64,000 nt of DNA from Incurvaria masculella (Eukaryota; Arthropoda; Insecta; Lepidoptera; Incurvariidae). This document shows, one piece after another, positions 10,341 to 19,860 of the stretch. How positions within the stretch are numbered: position 1 is the stretch's first letter; each line of letters opens with the position of its first letter. Made by a program: the position numbers and the translations under genes. The stretch covers positions 10,686,501-10,750,500 of the forward strand of contig OX335651.1 of NCBI GenBank assembly GCA_946894095.1. The letters run 5' to 3'. The notes under the pieces are model-generated. The model saw only the letters and a list, made by a program, of their open reading frames with translations, ran no database searches and was not told where the DNA came from.

Positions 10341-10639
10341 AGAAAGAAGACCTACAGTTTTACGTAATATCCGAACAAAAAGCGACAAATCCCTTAGTTA
10401 CCTCTCACGCTGCTAACGGGAAGAAATGCAATGAAACCACGTGTATTATTTCGAAGGGCCAGAACCAATTTCTCATTGTGACCATTCTACGTAAGATAAT
10501 AGTAATTTCTATTTGCGAAAAGAGTGTTTCTTAGAATTTTGCAGAGTGTGTTTATGACTTTCAATTTATCCCGACAACCCCTTCCACTAGATACCCTCAC
10601 TTGAAACATGAGCAAACCCTGTAAAGCCCATAAAGTACA

Positions 10640-10870
10640 CGCCGTCCGCTGCACGCCCTCGAGGTCCGCCGACCGCGAGCGATCGTGCCAATTTGACATC
10701 TCGCAAAACGAATTACGGCCCATCGCTCGCCGCGGCGGCACATGCCGTCGCGGCGCGGCGCAGTGACGTCGCAGCTGTGTGTCGCGGCGTCAGGTCGAAC
10801 GGCGATGTAGGCGGTCGGTGATGAATCGTACTCGCGTGCTAGCGGCGGCTGTGCGGAGACGTTGGGGGTC
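10640..10870. promoter_or_regulatory. GC/CpG-rich island
   Basis: It is strongly GC-rich in an AT-rich setting, with many CpGs, a GCCGCGGCGGCACATGCCG near-palindrome and a CRE-like TGACGTCG at about 10766. No ORF or splice structure could be tied to it. It may be a promoter or enhancer, or a GC-rich repeat. Confidence 0.3.
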
Positions 10871-10944
10871 TAGAGATTTTGACACTTTTATTAGGACAAC
10901 CAGCACTCCTTGTAAAATTTATATTAAACGTATCGTATAGGTTT

Positions 10945-11215
10945 TTTTTTTAAGCGCGGCATATGGCGTACGCCAGGACCTAAAGGTGCCCGACGACGCC
11001 CATGGGTTTTCGAACATTTAGGGGGGCTGCGAAAACCATGCCGGCCGGCCAGGTGCTTCTTCACACCACGTTTGAAGGACCCCAGGTCGTAATTTGGGGA
11101 AAATACCTCGGAAGGGAGTTCATTCCATTGTTTACCAACCCTATAGATAGGATCTAGAGGATCGGTGAGTTCTTATTTTTGGAATGTCGACTGTGAATTT
11201 GTGCATTTTCTCACT
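10945..11215 (-). mobile_element. LINE 3' end, family L-A
   Basis: This is the minus-strand copy of the same LINE tail: GCGGCATATGGCGTACGCC (3' side), CTGCGAAAACCATGCCGGCC, GAAGGACCCCAGGTCGTA and GGAATGTCGACTGTGAAT. Preceded on the minus-strand 3' side by an A-rich tail (TTTTTTTTT at about 10942). It lies 600 bp from the opposite-strand copy at 10085. Confidence 0.7.
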
Positions 11216-12061
11216 GTTTCGCGTTGACCGAATGTAGAAAGGGGACGGAGGTATAACGTATAACGGAAACATATGAATCTAGAACGACCGTGTTGGATAA
11301 GCTATCGTTTTATATTTCTGCTAACTAAGCACTGTTATAATATTACCGGAAAAACTTGGCATGGAATATTAAGACGTTAAAAAGGTTATAACTAGCAAAC
11401 TTTTAAAAGAAATAGAGGCTCTCAATTACGGTTAGTTTTTGAAATGATTTTAAGTTCATAGTTAAAATTCTGTCAAAGCGCTACTCGTTCTTATCATCGA
11501 ATACTATCTTTTCTAGAACATACATCGTAAAAACAAATAAAATAAACTTTTATTTTGTGATGATCAAATCATAAACAATAAAAACGTTTCAAAGGTATTT
11601 CGGTTATTTTCAAAATGAAAAAAACAATTATTTTCGTCACATTTGACAAAAGTTATCATGGATCAAAAAATATCGGTACATGTGCTTAACACCGACTACG
11701 CCCCGATTGCACGAAGGGACGACCGAGTTAATCAATGATCACTTTTAGTGAACCGCATGGAGTTCCTTACATACTGTCCATACAAAGTGACGTGTTTAAT
11801 CGTACGTTGACGTTGATTTTGATTTTTTGGCCTTTCGTGCACTCGGCCCTAAGTGTTACCTCCCCATTGTAACTACTGGTTGAAAATGTAGATAATATCC
11901 CACCAGTTTATATTGTTTCCACCATATTCCACAATTCGTCTTAACACAATCTATCTCCATGAATTTAGATAAAATTAATATTACAATCCAATTGCCTTCA
12001 TCCAACTTTTCAAATATGTTAGGTACACAATTGTGGTTCTGCGCATGTGCAAGATGAGTTT
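11216..12061. other. AT-rich stretch without recognised gene
   Basis: No gene or repeat with a second copy in the window was identified here. Confidence 0.5.
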
Positions 12062-12127
12062 GGGCCGAATAATAACAATAATAATAATGTTTTATTGAGG
12101 CACACAGTCCTAAATACATGAAATGCA
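12062..12127 (-). mobile_element. Retroelement 3' tail ending in (ATT)n
   Basis: On the minus strand it reads TTAGGACTGTGTGCCTC, AATAAAAC and then (ATT)n. The same terminal block ends the segment at 53620-53955 on the plus strand. A shared tail with a trinucleotide repeat is typical of LINE 3' ends. Confidence 0.6.
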
Positions 12128-12399
12128 TTCACTTAATGGTGTGTTTTTAAATTCTAACAAAAAATATTTCAAGCCCATAAATGTTTACCGACTTAAAACG
12201 GGGGTTTCCAATTCAATCCGTATGTCATAACATACATTGATATGAACGTAGGTATAAATATATTTGTCTTTTCCACAATGCGTCTCACCCAAGGGGACCA
12301 ATTCTTGCGCTTACTAGTTTACATACGGAACACACACTACTGAATCCTCACTCAATCAGTTAATATCTTCCGCCTATTCTGGTGCGTTTACGGATTGCT

Positions 12400-12625
12400 T
12401 TTCGAAATGGATTATAATTTTTCGTTAGCGCTGAATTAATTAGGAAACATAGGTTGATTCAATTTCGTGCCACACTTACGGTGTGGCGCTGCGATCGATT
12501 TGATCGATCGATCGAGAATTCCAATCTAATTTTAAAGTGATTTTCTCTACTGAGAACACTACTGACGGAACTCGCGACTTCCGAGAATTGGCCCACAGCA
12601 ATCGTTCGATCTTTTCAGTCAGCCG
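12400..12625. repeat. Dispersed repeat, family D1, copy 1
   Basis: It shares ordered blocks with 39790-39990 in the same orientation: AATTTTTCGTTAGCGCTGAATTA, GTGTGGCGCTGCGATCG, CTCTACTGAGAACACT and GAATTGGCC. Includes a GATCGATCGATCGA run at about 12499. No terminal structure was resolved. Confidence 0.6.
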
Positions 12626-13009
12626 GCGGCGGAGGCGTGTCGGGGCGGCGCGCGGCGGCGGCGGCGCTGGGACGAAGCGAGGGACAACAAGACCACCAGT
12701 GCTTTGTTCGCGGAACGATCAGCTCTCCCAGTTTATTGAGGAGTGTACATTTGTTTGTTTGAACGGGACACCCTCAAAATCCACCGTAAGCACGAAATTT
12801 CCATAGATAATCGCATAATACAACGCCCGCCCGCAATATTATTTTTGTTTTCGCTTAGCGTTCTTTCTAATTTTTTTCTTTTTGCTCAGCTTTTAAAGAT
12901 TATATTTAAAAGGTGTGATGGTTTAAATCCTACAAATATCCTCGAGAAATGGGTTATCAAATGCTTATGGTAAGATAGTTATGAGATTAGCGCGTTAAAC
13001 TCTTCAGCT

Positions 13010-13225
13010 TTATTAAATGCGGTACCTGGCTCCGCTCGGGTTCATGTTGGGGTGAATTATTTCTTGGATAATAAGTAGCGCAAAGAGCTGGTACAAAAGG
13101 CTGGTCCAGGACATGCAATTGTTTCCATTTAGAGTTTCGTAAAATTTTGTTGACAATTTTTCCAAAACAAATTTAAAGCGTGTGCGCCAGAACCCCATGT
13201 AGCAGGAGCGCACTTGCATTGCTAC
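13010..13225. repeat. Dispersed repeat, family D2, copy 1
   Basis: Contains GGCTCCGCTCGGGTTCATG, GAATTATTTCTTGGATAA and AAGTAGC, shared with 44330-44650 and 63765-63950. This is a common type of lepidopteran retroelement debris, but no ORF was identified. Confidence 0.5.
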
Positions 13226-13254
13226 ATTGCATACCTAGTAAGTAAGTAACGAAG

Positions 13255-13302
13255 GGGTTACCCCTAACCCCTAGGGGTAACCTAACCTAACCTAACCTTA
13301 CC
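13255..13302. repeat. Telomere-like CCTAA run beside a hairpin
   Basis: GGTTACCCCT and AGGGGTAACC (about 13257-13283) form a perfect 10-bp stem. Directly after it come four CCTAA units, the complement of the insect telomere repeat TTAGG. Then a minus-strand S1 SINE trace (about 13303-13362: TTTTACGTGGACTCC, CCACAGCCGGCCTC). Confidence 0.5.
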
Positions 13303-13394
13303 TGAAGTTTTACGTGGACTCCAAGCCACAGCCGGCCTCACCATCGAAAACGGTAACCTCCCGAATCTGACTGCTCCCAGAGATGCTATACGTT

Positions 13395-13617
13395 GATAAA
13401 ATACGCATATAAATCGGGTGAGTAATTCTCAATTTATAAGAATTTAACACTCACCCCTCTGGTAATGAAGCGTTATATTATGTAGCCTATACATTTTGAA
13501 TATAATCAGGCTAGACGTACATATGTAGATATAAACCACATCTAAATCGGGTAATTGGTTCTCAAGTAATAAGCATTTTATCCCACTGCTCGCACCTCTG
13601 GCGATTTAGTGTGATGC
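13395..13617 (+). repeat. Two-unit direct repeat
   Basis: Two diverged units about 140 bp apart share AAATCGGGT, GTTCTCAA/ATTCTCAA, an AAG(A/C)ATTT block and a CACCTCTGG-type block. It resembles the internal repeats in family D2 debris. Confidence 0.4.
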
Positions 13618-13689
13618 CAAGTTTATGTACAGGAATTACTGTTTTTTTATTTGGCATTTAAACACAATAATATCTTACCGATTGATGAC

Positions 13690-13770
13690 AAAAAATATGA
13701 CAAATCAGAGTGCATTGTGCTGCCTATTGAAGATGAATAAACTATACAATAAAATAACCTATCTACTAGA
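13690..13770 (+). mobile_element. Retroelement 3' tail, family L-B
   Basis: TGACAAATCAGAGTGCA, TGTGCTGCCTAT and GATGAATAAACTATACAATAAA match the order in 54710-54812, which ends in an AATAAAC tandem tail. No coding part is present here. Confidence 0.5.
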
Positions 13771-14520
13771 ACGTACCTTTAGTCTAAGAGTCTTGTCGAT
13801 CGTGGGTGCATTCAAAGCATCGTCTGGCTTTCATGGTAGCGGAACAGCCGCTGCGTGATCCGGGCGCCACGTCGGCTGTAATATCCGGACCGAGTACACG
13901 TAAAGAAATCGGGCTGGCAGCGTCACACCGAACAGATAACGAATCAAACCGGCGAACATTGAACGGAAAGGCGTCTAGTCTTCGGAAAATGTCGACTTGT
14001 ACTGCTGTATTAATCTCTGCCTCTGACGGCTAGTATATAAGTTCAATTTCAATATATGTTTCCAAAAAACACACGTATATACATAATTAATTGAAAAAAA
14101 AACTGTAGGTTACAATACAATAATACATTTTACAAAAACCTAGTTAAATATATATATATATTGTGCATTGCAGCCTACAGAAGAACTAAATTCTGTGTAG
14201 TAGGCCGCATTGCCGCATTCTACCAGACAAGTGAACGCTGCATTTGGCGAGTGGTTCACAGGAACACGTTGTTGCTCCTTGGGATATTTTGGGGCTCATT
14301 GTGACGATTGGATTTAAAAAAAAGAACAGCTAAAATATCCGATTGAAGATTGGCAGTCGCGATTAAAGTGACGTAAGATAACCTCGACGAATTGAGATGA
14401 AGACTAGCAAACTATTTTGGAATGTTTGGTCTGGTCGCTTGAAGGACGATGGTTGCAAAGAAAACGTGGTGGAAAAGATTTTGATCTTTGCATGACGGCG
14501 ATGACCTGAGCCGGTAATCT

Positions 14521-14849
14521 CAGTTGTCACCTAAATTGGCGTTACGGCAAACCGATCGACTGGCGCTTTTAAATGTATGGAGAAATTGAAGAGCGCGCGC
14601 AGCGGGCGTTAAGCGAACTTACATTTGCGAGTCCGAGCTTGATTTGACAGCTTACTCAACGTTGCCGTAAATACGACGACGTTGCCGTTTACGTCCATTC
14701 CGCGTTTTCATACAAATCGGAAGTCCGCGTTTGACTTTGACAGGTTGAAGAAGTAAAACCACAGAATATCTAGTAAAAACTTGTATGGAGTTTGAAGAAA
14801 ACGCCAGTCGATCGGTTTGCCGTAAACGCCAATTTAGGTGAGAACTCAG
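14521..14849. mobile_element. MITE M1, copy 1, with 45-bp terminal inverted repeats
   Basis: The left end CACCTAAATTGGCGTTACGG followed by CAAACCGATCGACTGGCG is matched in inverted orientation at the right end (about 14803-14849) with only a few differences. Element of 329 bp. A diverged copy without clear ends lies at 30804-31050, sharing GGAGAAATTGAAG, GCGAACTTACATTTG, GACGTTGCCGTTTA and CGCGTTTTCATAC. No ORF. Target duplication not clear. Confidence 0.75.
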
Positions 14850-15580
14850 ACTGACCACTCTGGTCAGACACCAAGTCAGATGAAGCACATTGTTAACTTT
14901 TCAATGTAGTTAGATGTGACTCGCTGTTTGATTGTTGGACTGTCAACAGGATTCCGCTAAGTAAAAGGAATTAGATTTTTCATTTCCCCAAACAAGTACG
15001 TCTAGACGAAATCATCCCTATATTTGAACTCGGATACTTTGGAGATAGAGTTGGTGATGGCTTACTTTTCTGGTACCACCATCCATCCATAGTTAGAATA
15101 AAGAGCCCGTTTTCTGGAGAATGTCGCTACCATCGCTTGCAAGTAAAATTTTAAACATGATTTGTGAAAACGTAAAAAAATCCTTAAACTATTATCGAGG
15201 TGACCCAAAAACCACTGAATCTTCGTAAAGCAAGCTCAAAGATGAAAGCGAAGCAGTCTGGCGGATGCAAGGGACTCCGAAATCTAAAAAGATCTCAAAC
15301 TTCGATGGCACTGTAATCTGATTTAACTCTGATAATATGAAGTCACAAGTCAAGTGCTAGGGCTGTAAATGAACTTTGTGTTACTAAAATCTCATTTATG
15401 AACCACTTGTAGGCACTTATCTATGATAATAAATAACACTCGATGGTGGAATGCAGCTTTCAAATGCATGCAAAAGTGCCACTTGTGTGTAGCAGGAATT
15501 GCGAGAATAATATTCACTAATAACGCTCACCCTCAACATGCCACAATGTATTACTTCTACTATACATTCATGATATTTAG

Positions 15581-15648
15581 TTTGACGGCTTACCGCGCGC
15601 ATGAGAAGTAGGGCGTGCTGATCCTAATACGGGCGGTAAGCCGTCAAA
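15581..15648. repeat. Perfect 16-bp inverted repeat
   Basis: TTTGACGGCTTACCGC at 15581-15596 and its exact complement at 15633-15648 flank a 36-bp GC-rich loop. It may be a small MITE or a structured site. Confidence 0.6.
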
Positions 15649-15781
15649 TAAAATAGTATTATGTCTCGGGTGAATTTGAAAACAGTTATACTTCTATTGA
15701 TTATTCTGATTATTCTTAATTCTAAGAAAAATCTATTCTGGTTGTATAAATCAAATATTTTAGTCTAACAACTAGTTTTTA

Positions 15782-16060
15782 GATGTCTGTGATGGTAAAA
15801 GAAGCCAAGGTAGACAAACTAAACGTTGGGAAGACGACATTAAAAAGATAGCTGGCCCAGAATGGACACGCACTGCAAAATACAGGACAAAATGGAAAGC
15901 TTTAGAGGAGGCCTTTGTCGAAGGACAAGCTGTAAAAGAAAAACCGGTTGCCGATACATATAATTAGTTAAGAAAAAAGTTAAATTCTTAAGTAGAATTA
16001 GGTAGAATGTAAGATTATGAATGTTATTTTAGTTACAGTAATAAAGGCTTATAAATAGAT
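15782..16060 (+). mobile_element. RTE-type LINE 3' end with RT C-terminus
   Basis: An open frame of 61 codons (15782-15967) reads through the RTE C-terminal pattern: GRQTKRWEDDIKKIAG, then W...A..R..WKALEEAFVEGQ, ending ADTYN. The pattern RW-DDI-AG-W-A-R-W-LEEAF is diagnostic of RTE-clade ORF tails in insects. The 3' part (15968-16060) is AT-rich and ends in an AATAAAGG signal and GATAAATAAG. Truncated at its 5' side, so it cannot move on its own. Confidence 0.75.
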
Positions 16061-16102
16061 AAATAAGAAATCATAAATGAAATTCCATGAATAAATGAAG
16101 CA

Positions 16103-16460
16103 GTGATGCCAATTTTTAGGTGGTTTGCATTAAAATCATTTGGCCTAGGTATTGGCATAAAAGCTTTCCGGCACCGAATTTATATATCTTATATATCCAT
16201 CTCGTACCGCTCCGCCAGAATATATAACTCTCTGTCGACGGGTGCCATTCCTCAAATATATAACCAGGGAGTCTTCAAGCGTCATTTGAATAAGCTCGAC
16301 AACTCAGCGATGGTCCGCAAATCCACTGGCATGGTGCCTCGCTGAGCGTGGTTTCGTAAGGCTAGGTGTATTTGGCTTTGCTGGTCACCTATGGTTCTCA
16401 GTACAGTGCCGGTTTGTATACGGTAATGTCAGCCAGATGACATAGTACCAGTTTTTTTTA
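16103..16460 (+). mobile_element. LINE RT C-terminal fragment (YNQGVFKRH type)
   Basis: The frame 16103-16345 includes SARIYNSLSTGAIPQIYNQG followed by VFKRHLNKLD, close to the usual end of many Jockey/RTE-like reverse transcriptases (LWNSLP...F...YNLGVFKRRVN). A noncoding tail follows with GCCAGATGACATAGTACC, which resembles AGCCAGATGGCATAGTA near 5521. 5'-truncated. Confidence 0.65.
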
Positions 16461-16599
16461 CATCAAGAGGACCCCAGATCCTTACCGATATGATCACCTA
16501 CGACCAGCAAGCATGGAAATTATCGGAAAAAGTTAGTTTACTTACGAATTCGGGACGTTCAACATCGAATGTTCGTCGTACTAAATATCATCCGGTAAA

Positions 16600-17010
16600 G
16601 TTATTAAACGTGTCGTTAGAACTCAGTAATATCAGTAGTAAGCGAATTTGTAAGTGAACTAACGCGCTGGCGCTGCCGCCATTGTATGTTAAACTGGCTG
16701 CGCCGCCCCCATACGGACGTGCTTCGGTCGCTACTCCTGTACTTCCATACTCGCTGCCGAGGACTCCCCGGCCTGGGACGAAAGCTGGCGGCGGAAACAC
16801 CGAACGGTAGTTTCCTTCCGTACTTGTTCCCGGATCGCCGTTTTCAGAAGGCTCAGTGCATTTCAGGAAAGGTGTGGCCGTCAGACGGAGCAGCGGGTTG
16901 GAGTCACCGCCACTGAGCAGGTCCGGCTTTCAGTTTTTCCGCAGCGACGCCGAACCTACCTATAATCTTCAGCTCAACCTAGGGCGAGGCTAGTTTGAAT
17001 CTAGTGAGCA
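16600..17010. other. GC-rich patch, no recognised gene
   Basis: It is richer in GC and CpG than its surroundings. Reading frames exist on both strands but none shows a known domain or clear codon bias. It could hide an exon or be old transposon sequence. Confidence 0.3.
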
Positions 17011-17099
17011 GGAGGTGCGGTGCCGTTATCTCAGTTTATCACAATTACCAATAAATTTTTTTTTTCGCTACGGATGCTGATCCGCAAAGAGCTCGACAC

Positions 17100-17262
17100 C
17101 CGTTTTGAAATAATAATTATTTCCAATGGGTTCATTCAACTTATTCCAGCTTGTTCGATATATTGCGAGCTTCGTCCATGTCCGCCCTGCGAAAGCAGCT
17201 ATTTCGTCTCCTATATTTTCCTTTTTCTTGCCCTTGGGCCGAAACGAATTATCCACCCAGGC
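17100..17262 (-). mobile_element. RTE-type LINE C-terminal fragment
   Basis: The minus-strand frame reads GDEIAAFAGRTWTKLAIYRT followed by SWNKLNEPI, matching the RTE tail pattern (D-I-AG-W-A-R-W-L-E). Short and 5'-truncated, with no clear 3' tail. Confidence 0.6.
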
Positions 17263-17804
17263 GGGCTTCTAATGCACCCAGGTGAGATTAAAGAGATCGC
17301 CCCAAAATATTTTAAATTTTATTAAACCGTGTTAGACAGGAGGGCGAAACATTGGAGGATAAATTCACAATGTAATATTCTTTGATCGCAGTGACCTAAG
17401 CAATACGATAAGGCGGCAGGATGCGGGTCTCCATTGACGTTTCGAACCGTCGCGTCGTCGGTGGAAATAGCATCTCCTTTTGCGTATAAAGTCACGTTTG
17501 AACATTGGAAGCACTGTATAATAATAATAAAAAGCGAAGGGCACTTGTATTCGCAAACACATCTCCTGTTTCGAGGAAACCGCGAGTTAAACACTCTTTC
17601 AACATACGGTACGGAATCATATTTTGGGGTAATGTGTACAACAATAGATGACATTATTTTGATTTTTAAAAAAATCTGACCAACCAAGGGAATGGTAAAG
17701 ATCTTCCGACTTTGCACTAACTTTAAAAACAGGTTTTTCATTGTTGTTTGGAGATATTGATGTATTTTGGGAGTTTGGACCTCAATTGTCCCTAATTTTT
17801 TTTT

Positions 17805-18515
17805 CATGCGACCTGACATGGATGGCCAATACCACACAACTACCGTTATGATATTAGCCCAATACACCACATTTCCGAAGAAATTAGGTGCCATGCCAGG
17901 ACCTTCCCTTTATGAGCACGGCTACATTGAACTGGACGGTAAACACGGACAATTTTTCATTGCCGCTTCTACCATCTTGTCATCCAATGCGATGGTACCA
18001 ACCCGGGAGGGCTTAAACCCTTTTTTTATGTGACTGGATATGGATGGCTAATACCACACCTTCTGTCATGGTATTAGCAAAACACACCACATGGGAACTA
18101 AGTGCCATGCCAGGACCTTCCTTATATTGCACGGCTACATTGAACTGGATGGAAAACACGGACAATTTTCATTGCCGTTTCGACCATCGTTCATCCAATG
18201 CGATGGTACCAACCCGGCGGGATAAACCCTACCACCTGTAAGTAAGGAAGGGGACCTACAGTTAACGTGGAATCCGAACCACGGCCAGCCTCTCTCAACG
18301 GTCGAATGGTCACCCATCCAAGACCTGACCGGACCCAGCGTTGCTTAACTTCGGAGAGCGATCGCCGAAGTGTCGCGCCACTGGGCCATTGACGCTGACT
18401 CTACCACCTAGTAGGGGAAGAGGACCTACAGTTTTACAAGGATTTCGAACCATGGAGCAGCTCGCATTCGTGACGAAATGCACTTCTCCAACACAGAATG
18501 AGAAGACTAATTAGT
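17805..18515 (-). mobile_element. S1 SINE split by a second SINE
   Basis: The outer copy reads from its 3' end at 17805 (ACATGGATGGCCAATACC) to GGGCTTAAACCC at about 18020. It resumes at about 18403 with TACCACCTAGTAGGG, GGACCTACAGTTTTACA and CGAACCATGGAGCAGCTCGC. In the uninterrupted copy at 35210-35570 these parts are joined (GGCTTAAACCCTACC), so the DNA between them is an insertion. Confidence 0.8.
18021..18395 (-). mobile_element. S1 SINE with 5S-rRNA-like head, inserted in another S1
   Basis: On the minus strand the head (about 18390-18300) reads TGGCCCAGTGGCGCGAC, then CTCCGAAGTTAAGCAACGCT, GGGTCCGGTCAGG and TCTTGGATGGGTGACC. The last three match the pol III control region of 5S rRNA (GAAGTTAAGCA...GGTCAG...TTGGATGGGTGACC). 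The first block also fits a tRNA A box. The S1 body follows (CGTGGTTCGGATTCCACG, CTGTAGGTCCCCTTCC) and ends CCAGTCACATAAAAAAA. The copy at 50270 appears to belong to the same subtype but lacks the head. Confidence 0.78.
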
Positions 18516-18519
18516 AGTC

Positions 18520-18750
18520 ACCAAAGTTAGGTTGGGTTAGGTCAGGTTAGGTTAGCGACTAGTTTGTTAACCTAACCTAATAACGGTTGAGTAAGAAAAT
18601 CCCAACCAATGAGCACGTCGTTAGAACATTTTATTAATCTTATTATCAACTAGTTTTATTAATATTCTGTACATTCATATGTAAAGTGAATGTTTTACGT
18701 ATGCAACTGCATACGTAAGCAAATCAGCTAACCTAACCTAACGTTACCTA
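18520..18750. repeat. Scattered TTAGG/CCTAA runs
   Basis: GGTTAGGTTAG near 18545, CCTAACCTAA near 18570 and CTAACCTAACCTAAC near 18730 are short telomere-motif runs of two to three units in both orientations. Such runs are common in moth DNA and do not show a telomere. Confidence 0.45.
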
Positions 18751-19334
18751 CTCTGCGTAATTAGAAACTTGGTGGTTCAACGCCTTTCTCAATCGGCTCC
18801 TCGAGATTCGTCTTCCGCCCAGGTATGTCACGGGTACAATAGCGGCAATCAAAAACATTCCATTTTGAATTAAAAACACACAAGGAAAATGAAAGAGTTC
18901 ATGCAAAATACACCAAATTCTAACAGAGTTGTTGCAAAAATATACATATCAAACAAACTCTTCTAAATTAAATTACTCAGCCGTCAGTCAAATATATGGT
19001 CTTCTCGAGAGTGGCAAGCGTATGCATATATAAAGGAGTATGCCTCCGACATATATGATTAAGTAAATGTTTTTCTTTTCTTCTTTATTCGCCTTTAGTA
19101 ATCGAATAAAAACAAGCATTCTCCACATTTCGTTAGAAATGCTCCCCTTTACGTCTGCTGCGGAAATGGCTTGGTACTGGAAGTTGCATTTGAATACGTC
19201 CCGTTAAAAAGATAGTGTGTAACAAACGACTGCATTTTACGGGCAGTGGAACATATATTCTCAATACCGACCACTTAAGCGATTTTAACGACTGAATGAC
19301 CCCTTACTGTGGTTCTAATGATAATTTTTGACTA

Positions 19335-19860
19335 ACCCATGTTTCTCTCCAACTCGGGTTCGATTTGCTGTAAGCGGTTCATATTTCAGGGGTTGGACTT
19401 GCCTTCCATGTCAGAGATGATCGAATCTCCACCCCATTCATGCACCACTCTGTTTCTCTTTATGAGTGAGGTAATTGTTTTCGTTACGAAAGCGAGCTGT
19501 TCCATGGATCGGAATCCATGTGACCCTTAGGTTCCTTTACCTAAAAAAACAGCACATCTAGTTTTAATTTTATATGTATTTAAATGTTTCCGTAAGGAAT
19601 AGTTAGGAAATAGGCTAGTTTAATGTAAACCTACTCTCTATATATTCACTATTTAATTGTCTGTTTCTGTTTTTCCTTCTAATAAATTAAAAAAAAAAAA
19701 AAAAAAAGGTAGTAAAGGCATCGGATGAAAATATGGTCTATGTGATCCGTCCAGTTAAACGTAGCCATGCTCATTAAAGGCATGTTCTAGTATGTGGTGT
19801 GTTTGGCTAATATAATGACGGTGGGTGTGGTAATAGCCATCCATGTCCAGTCACATGAAA
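19335..19860 (+). mobile_element. S1 SINE interrupted by a poly(A) insertion
   Basis: The 5' part (19335-19545) contains CTCTTTATGAGTGAGG, CGAAAGCGAGCTGTTCCATGG and GGTTCCTTTACCT. The 3' part (19712-19860) contains GGCATCGGATGAAAA, GTAGCCATGCTCATTAAAG and CCATCCATGTCCAGTCACAT. The segment between (19548-19707) is foreign to S1. Confidence 0.7.
19548..19707 (+). mobile_element. Retroposed 3' end with 19-A tail, inside a SINE
   Basis: About 160 bp of AT-rich sequence contains AATAAATT and then a run of 19 A (19689-19707). It sits inside an S1 SINE. A short truncated LINE 3' end or a processed transcript would look like this. Target duplications were not found with confidence. Confidence 0.6.

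Noticed and set aside
17322..17894. 190-codon minus-strand frame
   Set aside because: Its first codons overlap an S1 SINE (17805 onward) and the rest shows no recognised domain. Likely chance.
18300..18390. Possible true 5S rRNA gene
   Set aside because: Only the internal control region is similar and it is fused to SINE body; length and ends do not fit a 5S gene.
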